A stretch of DNA of 64,000 nt, taken from assembly GCF_001659985.1 (NCBI RefSeq), contig NZ_LYCS01000003.1:214015-278014 (forward strand), in the 5' to 3' direction. Source of the DNA: Oceanobacillus sp. Castelsardo (GTDB taxonomy: Bacteria > Bacillota > Bacilli > Bacillales > Amphibacillaceae). Below the pieces are notes generated by a model. That model worked only from the letters and a program-made list of their open reading frames with translations. It did no database searches and was not told where the DNA came from. This document shows, piece after piece, positions 53,172-60,636 of this stretch (position 1 is its first letter; the number at the start of each line of letters is the position of its first letter). The position numbers and the translations under genes are program-made.

Positions 53172-53468
53172 TTATTGTACATCGCCTTCCCATGCCAACA
53201 TACCGCCAGCCATGTTAGTCACATCAAACCCTTGTTCTTTAAGAAATTCCGTTGCTCGTCCGCTACGTCCACCAGATCTACAAATCATATAATAATGTTT
53301 ATCCTTGTCTAGTTCGTCCGCCCGCTCTGGGATTTCACTTAGGCGAATATGTATAGCCCCAGGTATGATTCCTTGTGCTACTTCATCATCTTCACGAACA
53401 TCTATTAAATTCAGGTTTTCACCCTTTTCCAATTTTTCCTGTAACTCTTTAGCAGATATTTCTTTCAT
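53172..53468 (-). CDS. single-domain rhodanese-like protein
   Basis: This 98-aa rhodanese domain probably carries sulfane sulfur as a persulfide. The active-site loop is CRSGGRSG (Cys in MICRSGGRSGRA). LIDVREDDEVAQGIIPGAIHIRLSEI and NMAGGMLAWEG complete the fold. Substrate is unknown. The start MKEISAKEL is chosen: GGAG lies eight bases upstream, and an in-frame GTG three codons earlier overlaps it. The gene is single and converges on the sirtuin gene. Confidence 0.9.
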   Translation of the reverse strand: MKEISAKELQEKLEKGENLNLIDVREDDEVAQGIIPGAIHIRLSEIPERADELDKDKHYYMICRSGGRSGRATEFLKEQGFDVTNMAGGMLAWEGDVQ

Positions 53469-53722
53469 TATAATCACTCCAATCTTATTTCATTCTATTT
53501 TAACCTATCTACTGTTTAAATTAAAATTAGCGAACCGCACATTCGCTCTAATGCTTAATCAATTGGCTAAGCTGCACAACATCTTGTGGTAATGCACCAT
53601 ATAGTTTTAGAAACCTTCCTTCTATTTATTTACTCTAACAAAAGAGAATGAAGCAAGTTTTTTTACTTAAGGTCTCCTTTAACTGTTCCAATTTATTTTA
53701 AAGATAAAGTAATCTGTATCAA

Positions 53723-53754
53723 TAAAAAACACTCTCTAGAGTAGTCCAGAGAGT
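53723..53754 (-). terminator. terminator of the toxin-antitoxin operon
   Basis: On the minus strand ACTCTCT and AGAGAGT form a stem followed by GTTTTTT, 17 bp after the toxin stop. Confidence 0.75.
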
Positions 53755-53770
53755 TGTTATACTTAATCAA

Positions 53771-54034
53771 CTATTTATAAATATCTCCACGGTTTCCAAC
53801 TGCTTGAATAAAGACCATATGCTCTTGGTGGTCAATATTAAAAATCACACGGAAACTTCCAATTCTTAACCTATACAAACCCTCATGTCCTTTAAGTCTT
53901 TTAATATCTCCTTCTGGTGGTATTGATAAAAATCCTTTTAACCCAGTTGCAATTCTTTCTTGAGAGGTTTTATCTAACTTAGCGATGAACTTAACTGCGG
54001 ATTTATGGTAAATCAACTTGTAGTCCGAATTCAC
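53771..54034 (-). CDS. RelE/ParE-family toxin of a type II toxin-antitoxin system
   Basis: This 87-aa basic protein has the RelE fold. KLIYHKSAVKFIAKLDKTSQERI forms the first strand and helices, and IKRLKGHEGLYRLRIGSFRVIFNID is the family core with Lys and Arg residues of the RNase site. RelE proteins cut mRNA in the ribosome. It overlaps the antitoxin gene. A GTG at 54034 lies nine bases after GGGGAGG and is preferred; the ATG at 54043 directly abuts that site and would add three residues. The antitoxin is just upstream, the usual order. Confidence 0.85.
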   Translation of the reverse strand: MNSDYKLIYHKSAVKFIAKLDKTSQERIATGLKGFLSIPPEGDIKRLKGHEGLYRLRIGSFRVIFNIDHQEHMVFIQAVGNRGDIYK

Positions 54035-54263
54035 GCTTTGCATCCTCCCCTGAAATATATCCTTCTTCGCTTTCTAACTGCTTAATTTCTTCGTTGGTCA
54101 ACGGCTCATTATCGCTTTCTAATTCATCAATCTTTTGCCACAAATTGGGCTTTTGTTTCTTTGAGCGTTCAATTAAAAACTCCATAAAGTCAAAGGCTGC
54201 TTTCTTATCCTCATTGCTTAAAGATTCCACCATTCTATATAAATCTTCCTTACGAATAGCCAT
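54003..54263 (-). CDS. antitoxin of the RelE-type system
   Basis: This 86-aa acidic protein (MAIRKEDLYRMVESLSNEDKK...EGYISGEDAKREFGLQVDLP) overlaps the toxin gene by about 30 bases. Its acidic middle (DELESDNEPLTNEEIKQLESEE) fits binding to a basic toxin. It has a helix-rich N-terminus rather than a clear ribbon-helix-helix, so the DNA-binding fold is uncertain. The start is set by GGTGGTGGAA just upstream. An homologous antitoxin without a working toxin lies at 56044-56298. Confidence 0.82.
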   Translation of the reverse strand: MAIRKEDLYRMVESLSNEDKKAAFDFMEFLIERSKKQKPNLWQKIDELESDNEPLTNEEIKQLESEEGYISGEDAKREFGLQVDLP

Positions 54264-54399
54264 TTCTTCCACCACCTTTGTCTCAAGCATACTTATATAT
54301 ATATTATAAACCATTTTCAATTAAAATTTAATAGTAAGACGTTTAGATAGGTTTTATTAACTAACCCGATCAAAGGTCCGTAATCCTGTGATGCAAAAG

Positions 54400-54930
54400 T
54401 TCCCGTTAGCTCAGGTAACTTATATGTAGTAACATTCCAATGCTTAGAATTTGTTCTTCACTTACCTATCATCCCCATTTTTTGTAATTCCTTCGCTACG
54501 AACATATTAAAAAAACCGTGACCTACCAATACTACATTTTTATGCTCTCTTGCGTATCCCACCAATATTTCGGCTGCCTTCTTAGCTCTAATCCTTGCAT
54601 CACTTATAGACTCACAATCACTTGAATACCCCATAAACCACAAGCATCTTAATATTACAGTCCAAATACTCGGATTTAATTTTAATACTCCTAATTTCGG
54701 TAAGGAACTAGGTAATTCGGTTTCTCTAAACAGGGGGTCTGAAGTAAATTTTAAATTAGTATTTAACAACATTGCTGATTCAATCGACCTCTTCAAAAAC
54801 GCCAACATTGTCATATTCTAAAACCCAATTATTAAACTCCTTACAGTTCATTTTATCGTTGTTAGTAAGCTCAGTTCGTCACTATACCTTCACTATTATC
54901 AAAAATGGCCCTGTTCTTGCACACATTGGA
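54400..54930 (-). pseudogene. histidine phosphatase (phosphoglycerate-mutase-like) pseudogene
   Basis: Parts of one histidine-phosphatase-fold protein lie in order but in different frames. ELTNNDKMNCKEFNNWVLEY and DNVGVFEEVD (about 54863-54795) run in one frame. After a shift and apparent internal deletion, RSIESAMLLNTNLKFTSDPL and FRETELPSS onward continue in another to NVVLVGHGFFNMFVAKELQK. A TGA at 54458-54460 then interrupts, while the same frame goes on as RTNSKHWNVTTYKL, which I recall as the normal C-terminal end of this family. The RHG motif at the N-terminus is not intact. At least one frameshift and one nonsense codon make it a dead gene. Confidence 0.8.
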
Positions 54931-55089
54931 TTGACGTACCATTTTATTGAATTAGTTAAAAACTGTTTTCTCACGTTCTAAAGACCATATGTATTAAAAA
55001 TTTCAGGAAACGAAATGATTAACAACCATCCTATAATTACAGTTGCAAAAAAACAAATCCAGCTTATTATTTTTACCTTTTTATCAATT

Positions 55090-55350
55090 TCAGCTTTTTT
55101 CTCTAATTTTACTAATGTAATTTATTATTAACATGAAACAAACCCAGGGAATAACTCCTATATAGTTGAATCCTAAAAGAATAGATTTATCTACTGAAAA
55201 CAAAACTACAACTAATAGAATCACTGCAATTGACATTTTATTTATTATGGTTTGAATAGAAATCCACTCCCAACATTTTTTCTTTAGCATTTCTTCCCAT
55301 AACTTAATATAAGTTTGTTTCGGATATAAAATCATATTGCGGAATAGCAT
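55090..55350 (-). CDS. small membrane protein, hypothetical
   Basis: This is an open frame of 86 codons with two strong hydrophobic segments (MSIAVILLVVVLFSVDKSILLGF and IGVIPWVCFMLIINYI) and a charged tail. I recognise no family. There is no ribosome binding site at the first ATG; GGGAAGA before an internal ATG (MLKKKCWEWIS) is a better start, giving about 66 aa. It may be a remnant, given the decayed genes around it. Confidence 0.4.
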   Translation of the reverse strand: MLFRNMILYPKQTYIKLWEEMLKKKCWEWISIQTIINKMSIAVILLVVVLFSVDKSILLGFNYIGVIPWVCFMLIINYISKIREKS

Positions 55351-55549
55351 CCGATTCTGTGTTGCATTACAATAAATAAGCCGACTTTCTTATGAAAGAA
55401 ATCGACTAGTATTGGTACTTTTATCAACCTGTTATCAATTTGTTTATGCTTCAATCTAGTCCGATTGCTGAACAAAGAGCAATCAGGAATCTTCCACAAA
55501 ACTGCCCGTTACTTTAAGTACATCGTTTTTCAGAAAAGGTTGTTGATCC

Positions 55550-55780
55550 TCATAATCTCTCATTGTCAATAAATCGTAGCATTCCTTTTCCAACAGATAT
55601 AACATCTTCCTGATTAAAAATAATACAAGCTGTTCCTCCAACATACTTTTCACATTCAAACTCACCAAGAACTGTCACATACCCCTTTTCAAAAAAATAA
55701 ATGAGTTCCCCGTCATGTTCTTCAACAGCACTCAAGTCGTTATGCAAATATGCTTTAACCGGTTTATCGTATAGTCTCAT
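55550..55780 (-). CDS. small acidic protein of unknown function
   Basis: This is a 76-aa soluble protein (MRLYDKPVKAYLHNDLSAVE...KYVGGTACIIFNQEDVISVG) with a beta-rich pattern. I do not know a family. GGGAGTG lies 11 bases before the ATG, slightly far. A copy of the recurrent island motif (GTAACGGGC on the minus strand) lies about 40 bp after its stop. An overlapping open frame at 55483-55668 in another phase is a shadow. Confidence 0.5.
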   Translation of the reverse strand: MRLYDKPVKAYLHNDLSAVEEHDGELIYFFEKGYVTVLGEFECEKYVGGTACIIFNQEDVISVGKGMLRFIDNERL

Positions 55781-55839
55781 GTAGATTATTGCACTCCCTT
55801 TACAATTAACAAAACATTAAAAGTAAATTGGTAAGAAAA

Positions 55840-56065
55840 CTAAGAGTTTAATATATAAATCATTTTTTCATTTTGATCAACTTCAAAATAACTCTGTATG
55901 TTCCAACTCTTAGTCTTAATTATCCTTTTCTACCCTTTAACAGTTTTATATCACCTATAGGTGGTTGTATAGTCAGTCCTTTTAAAGCTGTACTTATTCT
56001 CAACTGTACAGATTTCTCTTGTTTTTTTAGAAATTTAATTGACTCACGACTTAGTGTCAGTAGGT
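55840..56065 (-). pseudogene. RelE-family toxin pseudogene
   Basis: The minus strand directly after the 56044 antitoxin reads ESIKFLKKQEKSVQLRISTA, then LKGLTIQPPIGDIKLLKGRKG, a TAA stop at 55920-55922, and LRLRVGTYRVI. A one-base shift then leads to EVDQNEKMIYILN. Aligned with the intact toxin at 53771 (SAVKFIAKLDKTSQERIATG...IKRLKG...YRLRIGSFRVIFNIDHQEHMVFI) the homology is clear end to end. The nonsense codon replaces the position of Tyr, and the frameshift removes the rest. Confidence 0.88.
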
Positions 56066-56298
56066 ATATTAAGCTCACTTATAACTTCCTCGCAAGAGAC
56101 AAACTCAGAGTTACTCTTTAGTTGTTGTTCTTCCTCATCACTCAAAGGGGTTTCATCTGGTTCTAATTCCATAATTTCATCCCAGTTTGGACGGGTATGA
56201 CTGATAGTTAAATATTTTAAATAATCATATGCTGGTTTTTTAGCAGATTGTGGTAGCCTTTTTACCATTTCAACTAATTCTTCATTACTTATAGCCAT
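56044..56298 (-). CDS. orphan antitoxin, paralogue of the 54003 antitoxin
   Basis: This 84-aa acidic protein matches the antitoxin at 54003-54263 along its length: MAISNEELVEMVKRLPQSAKKPAYDYLKYL against MAIRKEDLYRMVESLSNEDKKAAFDFMEFL, and LEPDETPLSDEEEQQLKSNSEFVSCEEVISELNIP against the acidic C-terminal half. The frame is intact and AGGAGG precedes the ATG. Its own toxin gene directly downstream is dead, so it may survive as a spare neutraliser of the working toxin 2 kb away, or be on its way out. Confidence 0.82.
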   Translation of the reverse strand: MAISNEELVEMVKRLPQSAKKPAYDYLKYLTISHTRPNWDEIMELEPDETPLSDEEEQQLKSNSEFVSCEEVISELNIPTDTKS

Positions 56299-56497
56299 TA
56301 TTCAACCTCCTTTATTTGATTTATCAACTAGTTTCATCTATTTATTACTGTATCATATACTCCTTAATTGTAGCATTAGTTTGTATAAGTTTATTTCCTC
56401 ACAAACAGGTCATTAAAAGGCGAACCAATCCCTCTTAAAATTTATGTCTGTTATTTATTATCTTTAAGAAAAATACAAACCTTGGTTATTTAACTAT

Positions 56498-56659
56498 CTA
56501 CGTCCCTTCTACACCACTTCGAAACAATTCATAATAGAAACCTTTCCCGGCCATCAAGAAATTTAATGTTAAGTTATAATGTTCAGTGTCTTCATACGAA
56601 ATCTCCTGAATTAAAGAATCATTTTGACAAAAACTAATTAAAATGGATTCTTTCTTCAT
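56498..56659 (-). CDS. short open frame, possible small gene or remnant
   Basis: A 53-codon frame (MKKESILISFCQNDSLIQEI, then SYEDTEHYNLTLNFLMAGKG to a TAG) has natural protein composition. There is no ribosome binding site, and a stop codon immediately precedes the ATG. It may be the surviving 5' or middle part of a larger lost protein. No family is recognised. The gap from here to 56298 shows nothing else. Confidence 0.35.
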   Translation of the reverse strand: MKKESILISFCQNDSLIQEISYEDTEHYNLTLNFLMAGKGFYYELFRSGVEGT

Positions 56660-56722
56660 TCATCAAGACGTTTATTTAAAGGTTGGCTATTTTTGTATTC
56701 TGTTCCTATACTAAAGTTCCCG

Positions 56723-57022
56723 TTAGCTTAATAATGAACCCAAAATAAATGGTGCAATAATTAGTATTATAGAAATGGAAATGAATAGAATGGAAACATT
56801 TTTCGGCAACTTCTTTCTACCCTTCCCCTTATACCAACCAGAGAATTGCAATTTGTTTCTGTATAACACAAAAAGTAAAACTAATATTGATAATGCACTG
56901 AGCCACGAATAAGTTTCAGTTACTCCGTTGATTGTATAAATGTTACCTATAATTGCCCAAGCTAAGCCCCCAAGTAGTACAAAAATAATTATTATGCGTA
57001 GTAGTTCTAATACAGTCCTCAT
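56723..57022 (-). CDS. small membrane protein, hypothetical
   Basis: This is a 99-aa protein with three hydrophobic segments (residues 7-27, 38-54, 73-95) and a short basic loop between the second and third (KGKGRKKLPKN). I recognise no family. GGTGGGAG lies seven bases before the ATG, so it is probably expressed. The stop codon overlaps a copy of the recurrent island motif (minus-strand AGCTAACGGGAAC). Confidence 0.6.
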   Translation of the reverse strand: MRTVLELLRIIIIFVLLGGLAWAIIGNIYTINGVTETYSWLSALSILVLLFVLYRNKLQFSGWYKGKGRKKLPKNVSILFISISIILIIAPFILGSLLS

Positions 57023-57098
57023 TTCTAATCTCCCACCTCTTTTATAAAAGAACCTATTAGCTTAATAAGGATGTTTTATAACTAAAATAAGAATATTA

Positions 57099-57296
57099 CT
57101 ATTTGCTAAAACCTCTATTTAATTTTTGAATACCTACGTGTACTATTAAACCCAACATACTCCATATGTTTAATACAGCACTAACTATCAATAAAAATAC
57201 TTCTATAAACTGTGGCAAAGAAGTAGTTAAAGCAATCGTTAACGTACTGCAACCAACCACTAAAATAATCAATAGAAACGGTAAATTTTTGACCAT
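57099..57296 (-). CDS. small two-helix membrane protein, hypothetical
   Basis: This is a 65-aa protein with two membrane helices (residues 5-25 and 30-55) and a basic tail (IQKLNRGFSK). GAGGAGAG lies six bases before the ATG. No family is recognised. It is followed after about 80 bp by the next small membrane-protein gene, and a copy of the island motif (AGCTAATAGGTTC) lies between them. Confidence 0.55.
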   Translation of the reverse strand: MVKNLPFLLIILVVGCSTLTIALTTSLPQFIEVFLLIVSAVLNIWSMLGLIVHVGIQKLNRGFSK

Positions 57297-57357
57297 TTAA
57301 TTCTCTCCTCATTCATTCCATTTAATTATTTCTATTTTATTCTTAAACAAATACCAA

Positions 57358-57592
57358 CTAGTCTTCATACTGAAACAACTCTTCAACAGAAACCTTTAAA
57401 ACTTTCGCAATGTCGAGGGCTAATTTTAAAGAAGGATTATATTTTCCATTCTCAATGTTTCCAATCGTTTCCCGTCTAACTCCTACTGCTTTGCAGATGA
57501 AGAGATTTGCCCCTAAATGTTAGTTCCATGTCTGCAAGCAATAAATCATTATCTATCTTCAGTTTTTTCACTATCTCCTGACACCTACCCAT
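57358..57592 (-). pseudogene. XRE-family DNA-binding regulator pseudogene
   Basis: The C-terminal half is an unmistakable Cro/C1-type helix-turn-helix: [20 protein letters not shown], then [24 protein letters not shown] to a TAG at 57358. The upstream part (from an ATG at 57592, [20 protein letters not shown]) runs in another frame and ends in a stop, so the N-terminal helices are separated by a frameshift. The gene is broken. It overlaps the end of the 57571 gene. Confidence 0.7.
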
Positions 57593-57828
57593 TTTTTCTC
57601 AATGATATTGGGCTTCTTACGACTTGTGTGAAGAACATATAATTCTCTATTAGGATCTTCCCGATGAATTTCTTGATACGCCCTCATCGCCTCTGGAGAA
57701 TTGGAAAACTTTTTCAAAGGGGCAGTCTCTTCTAAGATACGCTCACTTTGCCCATTTGTATGCGCTTGAGTTGCTTCTATCAAAACCCACTGTTTAGGAA
57801 ATGCTTGGCGTACATCTTCCCAGTTCAT
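57571..57828 (-). CDS. 85-aa protein, solo paralogue of the retropepsin-linked protein
   Basis: This 85-aa protein of unknown family is clearly homologous to the one at 58470: both start MxWE(D/E)VRxA, then W-V-hydrophobic-EA, carry PNRELYxxHTSR near the C-terminus, and end KKW-x-G-(V/L)-R. The repeated Trp, Glu and Arg residues suggest a small enzyme or binding fold rather than a transposon part. Here no protease gene follows; a broken XRE gene does. An AGGTTATTT site precedes the ATG. Confidence 0.65.
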   Translation of the reverse strand: MNWEDVRQAFPKQWVLIEATQAHTNGQSERILEETAPLKKFSNSPEAMRAYQEIHREDPNRELYVLHTSRKKPNIIEKKWVGVRR

Positions 57829-58063
57829 TTAAATAACCTCCAGAATATTTAGTTATATTATATCATGATATCCTACCATATTGTGATTGCACTCAATAAA
57901 CAACTTAATACAATAACTATCGCTCCATACTTTTCTCTCCACTTTGCTAATTTTGAGGAACTATCATTACTCAAATTATCTTCTCCCCTTTTCTTACGCT
58001 AAGGCACCAGTTACTTTAAGTGTAACATTTCACATAACCTAATTTTATCTTACATGGCAAAAT

Positions 58064-58090
58064 AAAAATCCCCTTTACCAGAGGACTTAG
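58064..58090 (-). terminator. terminator of the retropepsin module
   Basis: On the minus strand TCCTCT-GGTAA-AGGGGA forms a short stem followed by TTTTTATTTT, just after the protease stop. Confidence 0.65.
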
Positions 58091-58473
58091 TTTATGGATA
58101 TATTTAATTGTTGCAAGTCGATTGTTAGACCTACTTCCTTCATGAAATCATATCCAAGAATACCGTCAATCTCTAGACCATAATCCATTGACCCTAATTC
58201 AACATGGAAGTTTTGAACTTCTATTTCATCGTTAATAGAGATTTGATCTATATCTTTAGTATATACAAACTCAAGCCCACCGACTCCTTGAATTGTTTGA
58301 GTTACATCATTTGGTTCTGGTTTCACCTTTATTTCTTCGAGTTTATTAACATTAAAGATTGTTCCAGCAGATCCGGTATCAATTAAAACATTCTCTAATT
58401 TTAAGCTGCGACCTTGAAAAGTTACTATAACCTCTATAAATGGTAATTCCGACAATTCCTTTATCTTAATCAT
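58087..58473 (-). CDS. retropepsin-like aspartic protease
   Basis: This is a 128-aa single-domain aspartic protease of the retroviral fold, which would act as a homodimer. The catalytic motif is DTGS at residues 32-35 in NVLIDTGSAGTIFNV. The second hallmark, hydrophobic-hydrophobic-G near the C-terminus, is GILGYDFMKEVGLTIDL. It has no signal peptide or membrane helix, so it is cytosolic. It overlaps the upstream 85-aa gene by four bases and is surely co-translated with it. Bacterial proteins of this type are little studied. A substrate cannot be inferred, though the partner protein is an obvious candidate. Confidence 0.85.
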   Translation of the reverse strand: MIKIKELSELPFIEVIVTFQGRSLKLENVLIDTGSAGTIFNVNKLEEIKVKPEPNDVTQTIQGVGGLEFVYTKDIDQISINDEIEVQNFHVELGSMDYGLEIDGILGYDFMKEVGLTIDLQQLNISIN

Positions 58474-58727
58474 ATTTTTCTAAGTCCTGTCCATTTTTTC
58501 TCATATATATTGAGATCCTCTCTAGATGTATGAAAGAAGTATAGTTCCCGATTAGGCTTTTGCTTGTGTAATTCATTATGGCGACGGAATGCGTCCATTG
58601 AATCATCAAAAGAATCTATTACAGCTATGTCGTCTACTATGCGATAATTACTATCTGAGTGAGCTTCAATTGCTTCAAATACAACCCACTTATCAGAATA
58701 TGCTTTTCGAACTTCTTCCCATAACAT
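58470..58727 (-). CDS. 85-aa partner protein of the retropepsin-like protease
   Basis: This 85-aa protein (MLWEEVRKAYSDKWVVFEAI...PNRELYFFHTSREDLNIYEK KWTG) is paralogous to the one at 57571 and coupled by a four-base overlap to the protease gene. GGGGGAG lies upstream of the ATG. No catalytic motif is known to me. The conserved W-E-x-V-R start and HTSR block define the family. Coupling to a protease suggests it recruits a substrate, is processed, or restrains the protease. Confidence 0.7.
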   Translation of the reverse strand: MLWEEVRKAYSDKWVVFEAIEAHSDSNYRIVDDIAVIDSFDDSMDAFRRHNELHKQKPNRELYFFHTSREDLNIYEKKWTGLRKI

Positions 58728-58829
58728 ACATACTCCCCCTTTGTGAAATAGAAATGTCTTATTATCATTTTATCAAAAATTTTATTAATTTTCCTCAAGT
58801 TTCATTATTAAAGATATGCCCCTATTTGT

Positions 58830-59213
58830 TTAAGAAGAGTGTTCTTTTAATTCCTCATAATGCTTTGTAGGGTTATCGATATTGTTTTCAATGAAATATT
58901 TTGCTTGGTGTTTAAACATATCAACGTAAGGGTCTTTGTCCATAGATAAATCTCCTAATTCATCAACACTTCCCTCAATTTGAAAAGTATCGTATTTTAC
59001 ATCTACAACCACAGTCATATATGTTTGCCCTTTATATGAGACCGTACCAATCACTTGTTTGCGTTCTAAATCTACAAGTGGAAACTTGTGTCTGAATCCC
59101 GTCGGCTTAAAGATTGTGTACCCAACATTAGATTTAACTGAGTATTTCTTTATTAGGTACGAACCAACAAGTGTTAAAAAAAGCACTAAAAATAAGTAAA
59201 CTTTATTCCTCAA
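58830..59213 (-). CDS. membrane-anchored hypothetical protein
   Basis: This 127-aa protein has one N-terminal hydrophobic helix (residues 5-21, KVYLFLVLFLTLVGSYLI) followed by an extracytoplasmic beta-rich domain and an acidic helix. The start is TTG, with AAGGTGA five bases upstream. No family is recognised. It shares the island's pattern of short, single, minus-strand genes. Confidence 0.55.
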   Translation of the reverse strand: MRNKVYLFLVLFLTLVGSYLIKKYSVKSNVGYTIFKPTGFRHKFPLVDLERKQVIGTVSYKGQTYMTVVVDVKYDTFQIEGSVDELGDLSMDKDPYVDMFKHQAKYFIENNIDNPTKHYEELKEHSS

Positions 59214-59356
59214 TCATTTCACCTTCACTAATCAATTTTTTCTTTCTGATTATTATTTCATATTGTTGATTATTGTGCTAATCCTGTTTCAATAGCAAAT
59301 AGGAGCTATCATTTTGACAACTCCTTTTTCAGCTATTGCACCAGTTACTTTAATAA

Positions 59357-59620
59357 CTATAACGGTTTCCAATTAGGGTCTTTCACATCATTCTTATTTG
59401 GTTTCCTTACAAACTCAATACACCTTTCTTCACAAGCACCAAATAACATATAGTTTTTCTGTGCTTGTCTTAAAGAAGGGATATTCGCACCACCACCATA
59501 ATCTGGGTCATCATATTGAACTCCATCATCTTCCCAAAAGCAGATGCTACATACGTCATATGTTCCAGGTGGTTCTTCATCTAAGGTTTTATAGCCACAA
59601 CATGGACAAGTAAATTTCAT
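59357..59620 (-). CDS. CPCC-family cysteine-rich protein
   Basis: This 87-aa protein starts with the diagnostic CPCCGYKTL motif, followed by YDVCSICFWEDDGVQYDDPD, so it carries a probable Zn site of four cysteines and further Cys at FGACEERC. The family (CPCC domain) is widespread among small bacterial genes, often next to toxin and immunity genes, and its function is unknown. An island-motif copy (AAAGTAACTGGTGC) begins at its stop codon. Confidence 0.88.
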   Translation of the reverse strand: MKFTCPCCGYKTLDEEPPGTYDVCSICFWEDDGVQYDDPDYGGGANIPSLRQAQKNYMLFGACEERCIEFVRKPNKNDVKDPNWKPL

Positions 59621-59765
59621 CTAAATTACACCTCGTAATAACATTTTGCTTCTTTCACTATCCTGCCCTTTAGTTTAAGATCATTCCTTCACATACTTAT
59701 AAAAACTTTTTAACATAAAATCTCAATACACATCGAAAAACCAGAAATGATAATTTGATATATAT

Positions 59766-59813
59766 AAAATAAGGGCTGCAAAACGTTACGCGATTTGCAA
59801 ACCCTTATTTTGT
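59766..59813. terminator. terminator after the ypjP-like gene
   Basis: AAAATAAGGG(c)TGCAAA pairs with TTTGCA(a)CCCTTATTTT-type arm, with A and T on the flanks. It follows the 59867 gene on the minus strand. Confidence 0.85.
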
Positions 59814-59866
59814 TTATTATTTAATGTTTTCTCGCCTATCACTGTACCCATACAAGGATCCGGTTA

Positions 59867-60478
59867 TTATGCCATCCATTTGGGCGGGATGTTTTTATCC
59901 CAATACAAATCTCCTATTTCATGATGTTCATTAAACCCATCTTTACTTAAGTGGTAATGGAAATTAAAAAAGTAACCTTCTAATGGCCGATTATCCCTTC
60001 GAACATCGAATCTAGCAACATCTTGTCCTTTTCTATGATCATAGACATGAAAGATTTTTTCGCCGTAACCTTTGGATGGGGATTCTGTTATTTCATAATG
60101 AATATAATCATCTCCCGCGTCCTCTACTAAAGTTGCGAGAACGGACTCCATTGCTGGTAGTATTTGGTCTGTAAATTCATCTTCTACTTTATTGACCATT
60201 CTTGGGCCAAATTTAGCCATCGTTTGGTCTTTCGCTTGATTGATCATATCGTTTATAAAATATTCTTTATCATGTATTTTTTGATTACTTTGTATATCTA
60301 TAGGTTCTTCTTGTTGAATGGAAACTGCTACGTTAGTGGAGTTTTCACTTAGGTTTTCCTTTGGGAGACTATCTTTCGGTTCATCTGCTTGAACTTCTAG
60401 TAATGCTGTTGGTGTGTACATTCCTAAGGTTGCAATCGTTGTCAGAACTACTAGTATTTTTTTAAACATTACCTTCAC
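59867..60478 (-). CDS. ypjP: YpjP-like secreted protein
   Basis: This 203-aa precursor has a signal peptide (residues 1-31, KKILVVLTTIATLGMYTPTA then VQA). The mature domain begins after an acidic linker: FGPRMVNKVEDEFTDQILPAMESVL, VYDHRKGQDVARFDVRRDNRPLEGYFFNFHYHLS and DLYWDKNIPPKW. Both length and these blocks match B. subtilis YpjP, a protein of unknown function found in most bacilli. It begins with GTG, with AAGGTGA upstream. It closes the accessory island on the fabF side and is probably core genome. Confidence 0.82.
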   Translation of the reverse strand: MKVMFKKILVVLTTIATLGMYTPTALLEVQADEPKDSLPKENLSENSTNVAVSIQQEEPIDIQSNQKIHDKEYFINDMINQAKDQTMAKFGPRMVNKVEDEFTDQILPAMESVLATLVEDAGDDYIHYEITESPSKGYGEKIFHVYDHRKGQDVARFDVRRDNRPLEGYFFNFHYHLSKDGFNEHHEIGDLYWDKNIPPKWMA

Positions 60479-60583
60479 TATGTTTCACCTTCTCCAAAAC
60501 CATTATATTAATTATTTTAACATGTGGAGGAATATTTGTATGTTTCAAAAATGTTAATAATAATATAAATTCAGCTCCATCAT

Positions 60584-60633
60584 AAAAAAGTAGAAACGAA
60601 TGGTGGGAAGACACCACCTCATTTCTACTTTTC
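60584..60633 (-). terminator. terminator of fabF
   Basis: AAAAGTAGAAA pairs with TTTCTACTTTT, extended by GGTG/CACC inside, directly after the fabF stop on the minus strand. Confidence 0.85.
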
Positions 60634-60636
60634 CTA

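Noticed and set aside
55483-55668. 61-aa frame overlapping the 55550 gene
   Set aside because: The alternative frame at 55550-55780 has the better upstream site and composition; both cannot be real over this length.
54390-59885. integron gene-cassette array
   Set aside because: The recurrent motif resembles the GTTRRRY core only loosely, no integrase gene or paired attC arms are visible, so I keep it only as a motif observation.
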